Assembly: GCF_014196195.1 (NCBI RefSeq)
Contig: NZ_JACIDF010000002.1
Location: 400,478 to 464,477 of the forward strand
Direction of reading: 5' to 3'
DNA: 64,000 nt
DNA from: Anoxybacteroides rupiense
GTDB taxonomy: Bacteria; Bacillota; Bacilli; Bacillales; Anoxybacillaceae
Translations under genes and position numbers: made by a program
In this document: one piece after another, positions 17,348-28,323 of the stretch
Position numbering within the stretch: the stretch's first letter is position 1
Layout of the letters: every line of letters starts with the position of its first letter
Notes under the pieces: generated by a model
Database searches by the model: none
What the model was told of the DNA's origin: nothing
What the model saw: only the letters and a program-made list of their open reading frames with translations

Positions 17348-17881
17348 TTACACAAAAAAGGAACCAATGAGCAATGCAATGCCGAACACCCCTGAGATCG
17401 CAAAATAAAGCAGCCGCATGCGAAGGCCAAAAACAATCCACAATGCGCAATTTAAAAAAATCACCAAAGCGGAGATCGGCTTGTTTTTGGGAAAATAATA
17501 ATCACTCAAATGAACAGAAGCCAAAAAGACCAAAAAAGCGCCGATAATGAGCGGCAGATGCACGAGCCTCGCTTCTTTTCTCCATTTCCATATTCCAATA
17601 AAGCAAAGAAGAATAAAAAAGGATAAAAGGAGCATTTGCAAAACAAACGACAATTCAGTAAAATAAATGGCAAGAACACTTATTGGCAACAAAAGACAAA
17701 TTAACAATATAAAGAAAATGTGAAGCCAAGCGCCTGCCCTCCTCACAGCCGTCTGAGCCGAGGAGCGGTCTCCTTCTGTATAAAGCGCTAGCAAATAATC
17801 GCAATATTGCTCTGGAAGAAGGCGTGAGCGCTTCCAATATTCAATTTCTCTTACAATGATTTCGCGTCGTTTTTCATCCAT
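17348..17881 (-). CDS. Uncharacterised five-helix membrane protein
   Basis: I do not recognise this family. The 177 residues start with a soluble charged segment (1-45, EIEYWKRSRLLPEQYCDYLLALY), which resembles the N-terminal helices of other Bacillaceae membrane proteins of unknown role, followed by five hydrophobic helices (about 50-72, 76-96, 104-120, 133-149, 155-176). AGGAAGG lies nine bases before the ATG. It is placed between rpoD and cccA on the same strand but behind the rpoD terminator, so it is probably transcribed on its own. No catalytic residues stand out. Confidence 0.7.
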   Translation of the reverse strand: MDEKRREIIVREIEYWKRSRLLPEQYCDYLLALYTEGDRSSAQTAVRRAGAWLHIFFILLICLLLPISVLAIYFTELSFVLQMLLLSFFILLCFIGIWKWRKEARLVHLPLIIGAFLVFLASVHLSDYYFPKNKPISALVIFLNCALWIVFGLRMRLLYFAISGVFGIALLIGSFFV

Positions 17882-17901
17882 GCTGATCGACCTTCCTGGT
17901 T

Positions 17902-18016
17902 GGAAATAAAAATAGTTTACTTCTCTTGCGGCAGAAGTAAACTATTGGTCTCAACCTTTATTTTGTAGACGCGGGCAAGAGCCCGTGAAAAAAGAAGGAT
18001 CTCCTTCTTTTTTCAC
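17902..18016 (-). terminator. rpoD operon terminator and adjacent long hairpins
   Basis: The leftmost stem (17911-17924 with 17933-17946, 14 bp) is followed leftward by TTTTTATTT and is a good terminator for rpoD. A second perfect 15-bp stem lies at 17985-17999 and 18002-18016 with a two-base turn, and a short CGGGC/GCCCG hairpin sits between them. Two or three stacked hairpins after a highly expressed operon may add termination strength or stabilise the 3' end. Confidence 0.75.
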
Positions 18017-18076
18017 ACAACGCTCTGCATATGGATTCATGCGATGTTGTTGAGAGCCATTTTTTCAGCGCAGACA

Positions 18077-19201
18077 TTACTCTAAAAAGTCTTTCAAACG
18101 CTTGCTACGGCTTGGATGACGCAACTTCCGGAGCGCTTTCGCTTCAATTTGTCGAATACGCTCTCTCGTAACGCCGAACACTTTTCCTACTTCTTCAAGC
18201 GTACGAGTGCGCCCATCATCTAAGCCAAAGCGAAGACGGAGCACATTTTCTTCACGATCAGTAAGCGTATCAAGGACATCTTCAAGCTGCTCTTTTAATA
18301 ACTCATATGCCGCATGTTCGGAAGGGGAGGTTGCATCCTGATCTTCGATGAAGTCTCCTAGATGTGAATCGTCCTCTTCACCGATCGGCGTTTCAAGCGA
18401 TACAGGCTCTTGGGCAATCTTCAGAATTTCGCGGACTTTCTCTGGCGTCAAATCCATTTCCTCTGCGATTTCTTCTGGAGATGGCTCGCGGCCAAGATCC
18501 TGAAGAAGCTGGCGCTGCACGCGAATCAGCTTGTTGATCGTTTCCACCATATGCACAGGGATGCGGATCGTCCGAGCCTGATCAGCGATAGCCCGAGTAA
18601 TCGCTTGACGGATCCACCATGTGGCATACGTACTAAATTTATAGCCTTTTCGATAATCGAACTTCTCAACAGCTTTAATTAGACCCATGTTCCCTTCTTG
18701 AATTAAATCCAGAAACAGCATGCCACGTCCGACATACCGTTTGGCAATGCTGACAACAAGGCGCAAGTTAGCTTCCGTTAACCGCCGTTTCGCTTCTTCA
18801 TCTCCCTGCTCAATGCGCTTGGCCAGCTCGATTTCTTCTTCGGCAGAAAGCAGCGGAACGCGGCCAATTTCTTTTAAATACATGCGGACAGGATCATTAA
18901 TTTTTACGCCGGGAGGAACCGTTAAATCATTTAGATCAAATTCCTCCTCTTTTACAAGGTCATCGAGATCTGGGTCATCGTCTAAATCCGATTCGCTAAT
19001 AATATCCACACCCTGCTCCGTTAAATACTCATAGTATTCATCCATTTGATCTGAATCGAGATCGAAACCAGATAAGCGCTCGGCAATTTCTTCATATGTT
19101 AATACACCGCGTTTTTTTCCTAATTCCAGTAACTGTTCTTTTACTTGTTCCAGAGTTACATCAGAGTCGACTTGTTTTGAACGAGCTGATTTTTCAGCCA
19201 T
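18077..19201 (-). CDS. rpoD: RNA polymerase primary sigma factor SigA (RpoD)
   Basis: The housekeeping sigma factor. Order of regions: acidic 1.1 (about 1-85), 1.2 near [15 protein letters not shown], region 2 with [29 protein letters not shown] and [15 protein letters not shown] (promoter melting and -10 contact), region 3, and region 4.2 helix-turn-helix [20 protein letters not shown] (-35 contact). 374 residues is typical of Bacillus SigA. GGAGGGG precedes the ATG. It follows dnaG by 33 bases in the yqxD-dnaG-rpoD operon. Confidence 0.97.
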   Translation of the reverse strand: MAEKSARSKQVDSDVTLEQVKEQLLELGKKRGVLTYEEIAERLSGFDLDSDQMDEYYEYLTEQGVDIISESDLDDDPDLDDLVKEEEFDLNDLTVPPGVKINDPVRMYLKEIGRVPLLSAEEEIELAKRIEQGDEEAKRRLTEANLRLVVSIAKRYVGRGMLFLDLIQEGNMGLIKAVEKFDYRKGYKFSTYATWWIRQAITRAIADQARTIRIPVHMVETINKLIRVQRQLLQDLGREPSPEEIAEEMDLTPEKVREILKIAQEPVSLETPIGEEDDSHLGDFIEDQDATSPSEHAAYELLKEQLEDVLDTLTDREENVLRLRFGLDDGRTRTLEEVGKVFGVTRERIRQIEAKALRKLRHPSRSKRLKDFLE

Positions 19202-19234
19202 TTCGTCCCCTCCTTCTAAAACTTTCAGACGACA

Positions 19235-21037
19235 TTATGAACTAGATAACAACTTTTTCATTTCGAGAATTTCTTTAGCGATGCGTGCAGCTCTCAGAAA
19301 ATCCTTCTGGCGCTCCGCTTCGATTTTTTCTTGCTCTTTTTGCTTTAGGTTTAACCATTTTGGGTAATTCAACACATGTTTCATGTAATCATTTAATTCT
19401 TGTGATGAAAGGTTTTCATTGATAAGCATCATTGATAGCTCCGTCACAAGCGGTTTTAATCCATCGGGTATTCGCGCAACTAGCGCGCTGACATCAGGTT
19501 CGTTTCCTTCTTCATAAAACGCATAAATGTAAGCGGCAATTGCCCGATGCTCCTCAATGTTGAAATCGCCTTGAATCGTCTGCTGCACAGTAAAGGCCAC
19601 ATCTCGGTTTCGAAGCATGTGAGCAAGCAACAACCTCTCAGCGTTATGAAATGCTGGAAAAAGTTTCTTCGAAGGTAGTTGCGGAGCCGCAGTCGACTGC
19701 CTACTATTTGAAGAAGCGGCTGTTCTCGTTTTTTTGTAGCGCTCCAGCTGCTGCTGCAAAGCTGACAAGGAGAGAGAAAATTCATCTGCCAGCTGCCGCA
19801 GATAATAATCTAACTCGACGGGATTCGATAACTGGGCGATTTCCTTTAGCGCCTCTTCAATATAGCGAATTTGCTCGCTTTCATTTTGCAGATTTTTTCC
19901 TTTACGCAAATAGGCCATTTTAAAAGCCATCAATGTGCCGCTCGCTTCAAGCACATTATGCCGAAATCGCTCTAGGCCGTATGTTCTAATATATTCATCT
20001 GGATCAAGGCCATCAGGAACAGCGGCGATTCTTACGTAGCATCCTGCTTTTTCTAAAAGCTCCGCTGCCCGAAGAGTGGCTTCCACCCCTGCTGTATCAC
20101 CATCATAGCAAATGACGATCGACTCCACGTTGCGTCTGAGAATGCGCGCTTGCTCGTCAGTTAACGCTGTGCCCATCGTCGCGATAGCATTTGAAACTCC
20201 CGCTTTAAATGCTGAAATAACATCAGCAAACCCCTCGAATAAAACAGCCTGCTGCAGCTTTCGAATATGCAGCCGAGCTTGATGAAAATTATATAAAATC
20301 TTACCCTTATGAAAGATCGAGGTCTCTGGGCTGTTTAGATACTTCGGCTGTCCTTCTCCTAAAATGCGTCCGGAAAACGCGACCGCTTCTCCGTGATGAT
20401 TATGGATTGGAAACATCACACGATTGCGAAAACGATCAAAATATTCTCCGTTTTCCTTTCGAATCACGAGTCCGGCTTTTTCCATCAGGTCAAGCGGAAA
20501 CCCACGGCTTTTTAAAAATTTCACAGCAAAATCCCAAGAATGAGGCGAATAGCCGATTTCGAATTGCTCGATTACTTCGCGGGTCATGCCTCGCTCCTGT
20601 AAATAATCAAGTGCATGTTGCCCCTCTTTTGTATTTATGAGCAAATGATGATAAAATTTCTTTAAAAGTTCATGCGCCTCTATCATTTTTTTGGCATCGC
20701 TTGCTTCAGCTGACCTTTTATGCTGATGATCAAGAGGGAGAGGCGCCAAATCTATATTGGCCCTCGCTGCCAGCCTTGCGGCTGCATCGGTAAACGAAAG
20801 GCCTTCTATGTCCATTAGGAACGAGAACACGTTCCCGCCCGCTCCACAACCAAAGCAATGGAAAATTTGCTTTTCGGGTGAAACCGAAAAAGACGGCGTT
20901 TTCTCTCCATGAAACGGACATAGTCCAAAATAGTTACGTCCTTGTTTTTTCAGCTGAACGTAATCGCTGATCACATCAACAATATCGACTGATCGCCGGA
21001 TTTCTTCAATCATTTCTTCGGGAATGCGGTATCCCAT
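19235..21037 (-). CDS. dnaG: DNA primase DnaG
   Basis: DnaG makes RNA primers for replication. The N-terminal CHC2 zinc finger uses Cys40, His43, Cys61, Cys64. The central TOPRIM catalytic domain includes VLFEGFADVISA and ICYDGDTAG (about 260-345). The C-terminal helicase-binding domain that meets DnaB/DnaC covers about 450-600. GGAG is upstream of the ATG. 600 residues is normal. Middle gene of the macromolecular synthesis operon with rpoD. Confidence 0.96.
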   Translation of the reverse strand: MGYRIPEEMIEEIRRSVDIVDVISDYVQLKKQGRNYFGLCPFHGEKTPSFSVSPEKQIFHCFGCGAGGNVFSFLMDIEGLSFTDAAARLAARANIDLAPLPLDHQHKRSAEASDAKKMIEAHELLKKFYHHLLINTKEGQHALDYLQERGMTREVIEQFEIGYSPHSWDFAVKFLKSRGFPLDLMEKAGLVIRKENGEYFDRFRNRVMFPIHNHHGEAVAFSGRILGEGQPKYLNSPETSIFHKGKILYNFHQARLHIRKLQQAVLFEGFADVISAFKAGVSNAIATMGTALTDEQARILRRNVESIVICYDGDTAGVEATLRAAELLEKAGCYVRIAAVPDGLDPDEYIRTYGLERFRHNVLEASGTLMAFKMAYLRKGKNLQNESEQIRYIEEALKEIAQLSNPVELDYYLRQLADEFSLSLSALQQQLERYKKTRTAASSNSRQSTAAPQLPSKKLFPAFHNAERLLLAHMLRNRDVAFTVQQTIQGDFNIEEHRAIAAYIYAFYEEGNEPDVSALVARIPDGLKPLVTELSMMLINENLSSQELNDYMKHVLNYPKWLNLKQKEQEKIEAERQKDFLRAARIAKEILEMKKLLSSS

Positions 21038-21069
21038 ACGAACAACTCCGTAATTTTATTATTCTCGTC

Positions 21070-21519
21070 CTATGCCTTATTTCCTGCGGATTTCGACAAA
21101 ATTTTTTCGAAACTTTTTCGAAAGGTCTGCCGCTCTTCATCAGAGAAACGTTTCATTCCTTTCATACGCACACCTTGTCTCCGTTGTTTTGCATGAAGAT
21201 AGCGAATATAGAGCACATGTCCTATCCCATCTTCGCTATACATTTTTCCTTGAGGAGACATCACACAAATGTCCCGATTGACTAATAAGCTTGCCAATCC
21301 GATATCGTGCGTAATCACAACATCCCCCTTTTGCGCATGATTAACAATATACAAATCAACAGCTTCTCTTTCCGTATCTACATATACCCACTCCATTTCC
21401 GCCACATGTGAAAAATGGTTATATGAAGATACAAAAACACTTTGTACATTATATTGACGAGCAAGAGAGAAAATTTCATCTTTTACAGGACAAGCGTCTG
21501 CATCGACAAAAACAGTCAT
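21070..21519 (-). CDS. yqxD: UPF0178 / DUF188 protein YqxD
   Basis: A PIN-like DUF188 protein of unknown function, related to YaiI. The core starts with MTVFVDADACPVKDEI and contains ITHDIGLASLL with the conserved acidic residues of a metal site, then a basic tail. I use the ATG at 21517-21519 because family members begin there; its SD (GGGCGAC) is weak, and an ATG at 21606 gives 29 extra residues with AGAGG too close to it. 149 residues with the chosen start. First gene of the dnaG-rpoD operon, as in B. subtilis. Confidence 0.82.
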   Translation of the reverse strand: MTVFVDADACPVKDEIFSLARQYNVQSVFVSSYNHFSHVAEMEWVYVDTEREAVDLYIVNHAQKGDVVITHDIGLASLLVNRDICVMSPQGKMYSEDGIGHVLYIRYLHAKQRRQGVRMKGMKRFSDEERQTFRKSFEKILSKSAGNKA

Positions 21520-22084
21520 ATGTCGCCCGTCGCCTTTTTTACATTCTACACCATCTTCAAAAATCCTTCTTCTCCTCCCATGAACATAAACGAATTTTGT
21601 CGACATCTTCCTCTTGACAATAAGCTATCAATAGTTTACTCGTTCTATCTCTGCTCTAAACGTAGCACGGTTTATTTTTATCACAATTTTTTATTATAAT
21701 ACAATCAATACGAATGCGCCAGAAAAAAATAAAAGAATGCCTATGATGCTAGTCGAGCGTTATGTCCAACCATAGACGGAGCTCGACATGTTAACCCATG
21801 CACAACTATGGAGTTCAACGACCTTGGCTTATCTCCGATCCTCGAAAAAAGGATTCTATTTTTGGAACGGCTATATGCGCTTCCATTTCTTTACCTAACA
21901 CTAAGACAACATTATCTGGCACCATGAACAAAACGATAGATGCTGCAAAATTATGCATTTTCCAGCTAAAAGGAAATTCAAAAATATCACGAATGATCGC
22001 TGAAAAGTCGAAGACCGAAACAAACAAAAAAAGAAGCCATTGATAACATTGCATGGATAGCAATGAAAATCATGAGGCTTCCCC
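21520..22084. other. Gap between yqxD and ppsR
   Basis: Contains the yqxD-dnaG-rpoD promoter region (TATAAT-like elements near 21690-21705, minus strand), a 7-bp inverted repeat GTCGAGC/GCTCGAC (21755-21790 area), and a possible ppsR terminator: GAAGCC/GGCTTC arms enclosing CATTG/CAATG, followed leftward by T7 (22026-22082). Two short minus-strand frames overlap here (82 codons at 21815-22063 from TTG; another beginning ATG near 22073 with GGGGAAG upstream, stopping after 28 codons). Both start hydrophobic; neither is recognisable, so no gene is called. Confidence 0.4.
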
Positions 22085-22885
22085 TTATAGCTTCCGTTTT
22101 TTCATGATAATATTCGCGGTCTCTTCGATCGCTTTGTTCGTCACATCAATGACATCGCAGCCGATTTGCTGAATTACTTGCTCAAAATAATTAAGCTCCT
22201 CCTTAATGCGTTCCATATTCGCATAGATCGCTTTATCGTCAAGCCCTAGGGCTCTGAGCCGCTCCCGACGAATGGAATTCAGCTTTTCAGGGCTGATTTT
22301 TAAGCCGAAGCACTTCTCTCGAGATACTTTAAACAATTCTTCTGGTGGCTCGACTTCCGGCACAATGGGCACATTGGCGACTTTTAAGCGTTTATGAGCC
22401 AAATACTGTGACAGCGGCGTCTTAGAAGTGCGTGACACCCCGATCAACACAATATCAGCACGCAAAATGCCGCGCGGATCCCGCCCGTCATCATATTTTA
22501 CAGCAAATTCAATCGCTTCGATCTTTTTAAAATAATCTTCATCTAATACGCGAACCTGCCCTGGTTCATAGCGAGGAGTCATATTGAATAAATGGCTCAT
22601 TTTCTCCATAAGCGGACCAATAATATCATATAGCTCCACACCTTCACGTTCAGCCTCTTCAATTAAAAACTGGCGCATTTGCGGCACGACAAGCGTAAAA
22701 GCAATAATCGCATGATTCATTTTGGCTAGCGCAACCACTTCCTTCAACGTGGAGACATCTTCTACATAAGGAACGCGCTTTAGTTGAATAGCAGCGCTAT
22801 TAAATTGGCTTGCGGCCGCTTTGACGACCAATTCAGCGGTTTCTCCGCCTGAATCAGAAACCACGTATACAACGCGTTGATTCAT
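22085..22885 (-). CDS. ppsR: PPDK regulatory protein (kinase/phosphorylase) PpsR/YqfL
   Basis: A DUF299 bifunctional enzyme that inactivates and reactivates its target dikinase by ADP-dependent phosphorylation and phosphate-dependent dephosphorylation of a Thr. [14 protein letters not shown] opens the protein and the P-loop-like [15 protein letters not shown] lies near residue 150. I use the ATG at 22883-22885 because AAGGAGG is six bases away; an ATG two codons earlier abuts the SD. 266 residues. It is cotranscribed with ccpN, the repressor of gluconeogenic genes, which suggests control of pyruvate-PEP metabolism. Confidence 0.9.
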   Translation of the reverse strand: MNQRVVYVVSDSGGETAELVVKAAASQFNSAAIQLKRVPYVEDVSTLKEVVALAKMNHAIIAFTLVVPQMRQFLIEEAEREGVELYDIIGPLMEKMSHLFNMTPRYEPGQVRVLDEDYFKKIEAIEFAVKYDDGRDPRGILRADIVLIGVSRTSKTPLSQYLAHKRLKVANVPIVPEVEPPEELFKVSREKCFGLKISPEKLNSIRRERLRALGLDDKAIYANMERIKEELNYFEQVIQQIGCDVIDVTNKAIEETANIIMKKRKL

Positions 22886-22896
22886 CTTCATCCTCC

Positions 22897-23532
22897 TTAA
22901 AGCAAATCATCTTTTGCTAGCGCAACAAAAGCTTTTGTAATATTTGTTTTGGTGATTCGTCCAATCACCTCATATCCCTTGTCTGTTTTTTTTACGACCG
23001 GCATGGCATCAATTTGTTTTTCAATGAGCCGCTCAGCCACATCAATCAACAGATCATCTTTATAACAGACATTGATGTTTGGCATTCTTGTCATAATGAT
23101 GTTAACCGGAATCGAAGTCAGCTCCTGCTTGCCAATGCTCGCTCGCAATAAATCTTTGCGCGACAAGACACCCACTAATAAAGATTCTTCATCCACGACA
23201 AACAATGTCCCGACATCCTCAAGAAACATCGCCACAATGGCGTCATATACGCTGACATTTTCATTGACTACGACAGGAATCGATTGAAAGTCACTGACTT
23301 TCATTTTTTTTATTCGATCCGCTAAAAGCTGTGTTCCTGTTTTTCCTGTATAAAAATAGCCGACTCTCGGTCTTGCTTCCAAATAGCCAGCCATTGTTAA
23401 AATCGCCAAGTCGGGACGCAGCGTCGCTCTTGTTAAATTTAATTTTTCTGCGATGTTTTCCCCGGTAATCGGTCCATGGTCTTTGACGATTTGTAAAATT
23501 TGTTCTTGGCGTTTATTCAGTTCGATTTTCAC
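22897..23532 (-). CDS. ccpN: Catabolite repressor CcpN
   Basis: CcpN represses gluconeogenic genes (gapB, pckA in B. subtilis) when glycolytic carbon is present. Residues 1-60 form a winged HTH ([21 protein letters not shown]), followed by two CBS domains (about 80-140 and 145-208) that sense nucleotides or metabolites. It is very similar to B. subtilis CcpN. The start is GTG at 23530-23532 behind AAGGTGG, a short spacing. It precedes ppsR by 11 bases. Confidence 0.95.
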   Translation of the reverse strand: MKIELNKRQEQILQIVKDHGPITGENIAEKLNLTRATLRPDLAILTMAGYLEARPRVGYFYTGKTGTQLLADRIKKMKVSDFQSIPVVVNENVSVYDAIVAMFLEDVGTLFVVDEESLLVGVLSRKDLLRASIGKQELTSIPVNIIMTRMPNINVCYKDDLLIDVAERLIEKQIDAMPVVKKTDKGYEVIGRITKTNITKAFVALAKDDLL

Positions 23533-23701
23533 TCACCACCTTACCAAAAACTAAAAAAGGCTGTACTCATACGAACCTATTATAACGTAATGATTCATTT
23601 TACGAAAGGAAATCAAGAAAATTCGCTTTGTTCTAAAAATACGTGCATCGTTGCTCCTGATTTCCCTCAAGCAAAGACGCCATCGACAGACCGCTTCCAT
23701 A

Positions 23702-23735
23702 TAAAAACAGGGCTGCCTCAGCTTCGTGACAGCCC
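23702..23735 (-). terminator. recO terminator
   Basis: Minus strand GGGCTG (23730-23735) pairs with CAGCCC (23710-23715), then TGTTTTTAT. It closes the era-recO transcript in the position where glyQS would continue in B. subtilis. Confidence 0.75.
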
Positions 23736-23739
23736 TTTA

Positions 23740-24495
23740 TTATTGCAGCCGAGATTTTAGCTGCTCGATTTGTTCTAAAAATCGTTTCGTTTTTAGCGAA
23801 AGTCCGGAATATTCGTCATAATAGGCGGAAATAACGTGGTGTAATTCGTTTTTCGTTTCCTTCTTAACCGAAATTTTGCCCAACCTTGACAGATCAAGAT
23901 GGTAAAAAAGCCGCAACAGCCTAACCGCTGCCGAAGAAAGAGAAAAGCGGTACGGATCCTTTTCCTCGCATTGATCGCAAAGAAATCCCCCTTCCTTTAT
24001 GGAGAAGGAGAACCTCCCCTCGCTTCGCCCGCAAACCGCGCATCCGTCTAACGATGGAGGCAATCCGATCACCCGCAGCATTTTCATCTCGTAAATATAT
24101 GTAAGAATTTCTAAATCGAGTCCGTCATTCATATATTTTAATGTCTGAAGAAGCAGCTCAAATAAATAAGGATTGGGGCGCCGCTCTTCCATAATTTTAT
24201 CTGTTAGCTCGACGACATAAGAAGCATAAGCTGTTGCAAAAATATCTTCGCGAATCCCTCTCAGTGCATCAATGATTTCACCTTGATGCAGGCTTCCTAC
24301 TCCGCGACTCTTTTGAATTAAATAATGTCCATAAGTAAATAAGTGCGTCACAGAAGAAAGGCGACTGTTTGGCTTTTTCGCTCCTCGAGCCATAACAGCC
24401 ACCTTTCCCCATTCTCTCGTCAGCAAGGTAACAATTTTATGAGTTTCCCCGTAATCAATCGTTCGAAGCACAATTGCTTCGCATTTTTCAAACAA
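23740..24495 (-). CDS. recO: DNA repair protein RecO
   Basis: RecO loads RecA on single-stranded DNA with RecR. The N-terminal OB fold (about 1-80) includes [18 protein letters not shown]; a zinc finger is formed by CAVCG and CDQC (around 145-170); the rest is helical. The start region offers TTG-GTG-GTG-ATC-ATA-TTG; the second TTG at 24493-24495 has GGTGGTG six bases upstream and gives the family N-terminus, so I choose it. 251 residues. It follows yqzL and era. Confidence 0.92.
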   Translation of the reverse strand: MFEKCEAIVLRTIDYGETHKIVTLLTREWGKVAVMARGAKKPNSRLSSVTHLFTYGHYLIQKSRGVGSLHQGEIIDALRGIREDIFATAYASYVVELTDKIMEERRPNPYLFELLLQTLKYMNDGLDLEILTYIYEMKMLRVIGLPPSLDGCAVCGRSEGRFSFSIKEGGFLCDQCEEKDPYRFSLSSAAVRLLRLFYHLDLSRLGKISVKKETKNELHHVISAYYDEYSGLSLKTKRFLEQIEQLKSRLQ

Positions 24496-24525
24496 TATGA
24501 TCACCACCAAGCTGGAAAAAGCAGC

Positions 24526-24669
24526 TTAGAAAATCGGCTGGTCCATTTCCGTAAACTCGATTTCTTGTTCATCGCCATTTGGCTGATGCTCCCTTTCAAG
24601 CTCTTTGAAAAGGAGATATGTGTCGATATTCCCCGTTTGGCTAAACAGCTTCCACGTAAATTCTAGCAT
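24526..24669 (-). CDS. yqzL: YqzL small protein
   Basis: A 47-residue protein found by reading between era and recO: MLEFTWKLFSQTGNIDTYLL at its start, ending TEMDQPIF. It matches the YqzL family, conserved in Bacillaceae exactly between era and recO. It is acidic toward the C-terminus and has no membrane segment. AAAGGTG is about eight bases before the ATG. Function unknown; in the operon it may be coregulated with the GTPase Era. Confidence 0.85.
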   Translation of the reverse strand: MLEFTWKLFSQTGNIDTYLLFKELEREHQPNGDEQEIEFTEMDQPIF

Positions 24670-24792
24670 CGAACCACACCTTTCCGCCTGTAGGATCGCT
24701 TTATAAAGGTTGCGTGCAAGCAGCGCTTACACGTTCAATAAGCTATTTATAGCTTGGCTTCCCTACAATCAATTTATGTTACACAAAATTTG

Positions 24793-26137
<1,345 letters not shown>

Positions 26138-26202
26138 TTACAGGAAATCAAGAAATTTTTCATCTCTATTCATGTATATATAACAGAAAAATTCGAATTT
26201 TC

Positions 26203-26574
26203 TCATTTCAATACCCAATTATACAAATGTGGCAGAAAAAGGATGGCTCCTATCATAACCGCCATGATCGCACCAAGCAAAACAGCGCCGGCCGCTATGT
26301 CTTTGGCTGCTTTGGCAAGCGGATGAAAGTCTTTTGTTACTAAATCGACCGTCCGTTCAATCGCCGTGTTCACCATTTCTAAACTGATCACCGCGCCAAT
26401 TGTCAACAGCAATATAAGCCATTCCCATTTCGTAAAATGAAAAACAATAGCGAAAACAATGGCGATAGCAGCAAGCATAAGGTGAATTTTCATATGCACC
26501 TCTTCCCTTACTGCTGCCACCATTCCTGACCACGCATTTCGAAACCGTTTCCATCGCTGACGCCACTGCTTCAT
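26203..26574 (-). CDS. dgkA: Undecaprenol / diacylglycerol kinase DgkA
   Basis: A small trimeric membrane kinase; in Gram-positives it mainly phosphorylates undecaprenol to supply the wall carrier lipid. The signature ISLEMVNTAIERTVDLV holds the catalytic Glu and metal-binding Glu, followed by HPLAKAAKDIAAGAVL. Three hydrophobic helices, 123 residues. No clear SD precedes the ATG; it starts three bases past the ybeY stop, so translation is probably coupled. Confidence 0.93.
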   Translation of the reverse strand: MKQWRQRWKRFRNAWSGMVAAVREEVHMKIHLMLAAIAIVFAIVFHFTKWEWLILLLTIGAVISLEMVNTAIERTVDLVTKDFHPLAKAAKDIAAGAVLLGAIMAVMIGAILFLPHLYNWVLK

Positions 26575-26577
26575 CGT

Positions 26578-27048
26578 TTATCGTTTCAACCCGTATTGTT
26601 CCAGAATTTGCTCTTGCTTAGCAAACATTTCCTTTTCGTCTTCCTCTGTTTCATGGTCATATCCTAACAAATGTAAAAAGCCATGCACAGCTAAAAATCC
26701 TAATTCTCTCATAAAGGAATGGCCGTATTCTTTCGCTTGCTCTTGTGCTTTCGGAACGGAAATAATAATATCTCCTAATACCGGCGGTGCATCTAATCCA
26801 ATGATTTCCGTTTCTCCTTCCCCCATCTCTTCAAGTGCAAACGAAATCACATCAGTAGGTTGATCCTTCCCGCGATACTCACGATTAATCATCCGGATTT
26901 GTTCATTATCGACAAAAGAAATGCTAACCTCCGCCTCATCTGGAATCTGTTCAACATCAGCCGCATAATTTAATAATTTGGCGATGACCTCCATCTGCTC
27001 ATCAGTTACTTCATTTGTTTCGTCTAACCAATCAATATGTAGTGCCAT
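26578..27048 (-). CDS. ybeY: Endoribonuclease YbeY
   Basis: YbeY is a zinc endoribonuclease acting in 16S rRNA 3' maturation and ribosome quality control. The zinc site [11 protein letters not shown] provides His122, His126 and His132, and the conserved Arg is in [18 protein letters not shown]. 156 residues. AAGGTG precedes the ATG. It heads a ybeY-dgkA-cdd-era-yqzL-recO series. In B. subtilis pgpH (yqfF) precedes it, but here a terminator and a 235-base spacer do. Confidence 0.95.
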   Translation of the reverse strand: MALHIDWLDETNEVTDEQMEVIAKLLNYAADVEQIPDEAEVSISFVDNEQIRMINREYRGKDQPTDVISFALEEMGEGETEIIGLDAPPVLGDIIISVPKAQEQAKEYGHSFMRELGFLAVHGFLHLLGYDHETEEDEKEMFAKQEQILEQYGLKR

Positions 27049-27357
27049 TTTTTCTTCACCTTTTCCTTCTCTTCTCGTTGATGCCCCTTCGATAAAAAGA
27101 GACCCATCATGTTAATGGGTCTGTCGCATGACCGGGCTATAATAATGTTTAAATCACGAAGACCGCGTTTGTCAAATATTATTTTCATTTAAAGAATCGC
27201 GGCCTAACCAACGAATTTCGACTGCCTTTATGCTGCAGCATAACATAGTTGCTGATTTACGCCCTTCGCCCGTAAACCCCTCGTTTTTTCATCATACCAT
27301 AAATGCAGCTCCATGATAAATTTCTATCTATTGGCTGAAAAGAAGCCTTCCCTATTC
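27049..27357. other. Gap between phoH and ybeY where pgpH is expected
   Basis: 309 bases with no gene and no visible remnant of the 2-kb pgpH (yqfF). Contents: a terminator at 27092-27122, a TTGACA -35-like element on the minus strand near 27171 with only a weak -10, a perfect 16-bp palindrome TTATGCTGCAGCATAA at 27228-27243, and a small hairpin TTTACG/CGTAAA near 27255-27275. Confidence 0.5.
27092..27122 (-). terminator. Terminator between phoH and ybeY
   Basis: AGACCCAT/ATGGGTCT (27115-27122 and 27100-27107, perfect 8 bp) followed leftward by CTTTTTATC. Because it lies 26 bases or more upstream of the ybeY SD, it ends a transcript arriving from phoH rather than from ybeY. Confidence 0.75.
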
Positions 27358-28320
27358 TTATACGCTCGCTTGATCATACGCTTCAATAATTTTTCCGACA
27401 AGCGGATGGCGAACAACATCAGCCTGCTCCAAAAAGACAAATGAAATGCCGCTAACAGATGATAAAATATCCTTGGCTGCAGCCAACCCAGATTGAACGC
27501 CCCTAGGCAAGTCAATCTGAGAAATATCGCCTGTAATAACCATTTTCGAGCCAAATCCAAGCCTTGTTAAAAACATTTTCATTTGCGATGGCGTTGTATT
27601 TTGCGCTTCATCCAAGATCACAAATGCATCCTCAAGCGTGCGCCCTCTCATATAAGCAAGCGGTGCAATTTCAATCGTCCCTCGCTCGATGAGACGCTGT
27701 GTATGATCAGTACCCAATATATCATGAAGAGCATCATAAAGCGGACGTAAATACGGATCCACCTTTTCTTTCAAATCTCCTGGCAAAAAGCCTAAATTTT
27801 CTCCCGCCTCGACTGCTGGACGAGTTAAAATAATTCTCTTGATGTATCCATTTTTAAGTGCATGAACAGCCATAACGACTGCCAAATAGGTTTTTCCTGT
27901 TCCCGCCGGGCCGATGCCAAATACAAGATCATGCTTTTTAATCGCCGCTACATATTGGCGCTGTCCTAATGTTTTGACGCGAACCGGCTTTCCTTTAGCG
28001 TTTTTCGTAATCTCTTCCTCATATAACTCAATGAAATACTCTAGCGTGTTGCTTTTCGCCATTTGAATCGCATACATCACATCGCGTTCGCTAATCGTGA
28101 CTCCCTTGCGAATCACGATGAGCAGATGGCGCAGCACCTCATCAACGAGCCGAACGCTTTCGCTGTTTCCTGAAACGTGCACGGCATCTCCCCGCGTCAC
28201 AATCGAAACGCCCAGCTCCTGCTCAATTCGTTTTAAATGAACATCATGAATGCCAAAAAGGGCAATCGCCTCATTGGCATTTTCTAATTGCTGGCTAATC
28301 GTCACAAACTCCTCTGACAT
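27358..28320 (-). CDS. phoH: PhoH family ATPase
   Basis: A PhoH-like P-loop ATPase, predicted to act on RNA. An N-terminal KH-like segment (about 1-110) precedes the ATPase domain with Walker A GPAGTGKTY and Walker B FVILDEAQN. 320 residues, as in B. subtilis PhoH (YqfE). AAGGAG is eight bases before the ATG, in the gap to yqfD. Third gene of yqfC-yqfD-phoH. It is followed by a terminator instead of pgpH and ybeY. Confidence 0.92.
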   Translation of the reverse strand: MSEEFVTISQQLENANEAIALFGIHDVHLKRIEQELGVSIVTRGDAVHVSGNSESVRLVDEVLRHLLIVIRKGVTISERDVMYAIQMAKSNTLEYFIELYEEEITKNAKGKPVRVKTLGQRQYVAAIKKHDLVFGIGPAGTGKTYLAVVMAVHALKNGYIKRIILTRPAVEAGENLGFLPGDLKEKVDPYLRPLYDALHDILGTDHTQRLIERGTIEIAPLAYMRGRTLEDAFVILDEAQNTTPSQMKMFLTRLGFGSKMVITGDISQIDLPRGVQSGLAAAKDILSSVSGISFVFLEQADVVRHPLVGKIIEAYDQASV

Positions 28321-28323
28321 CCC

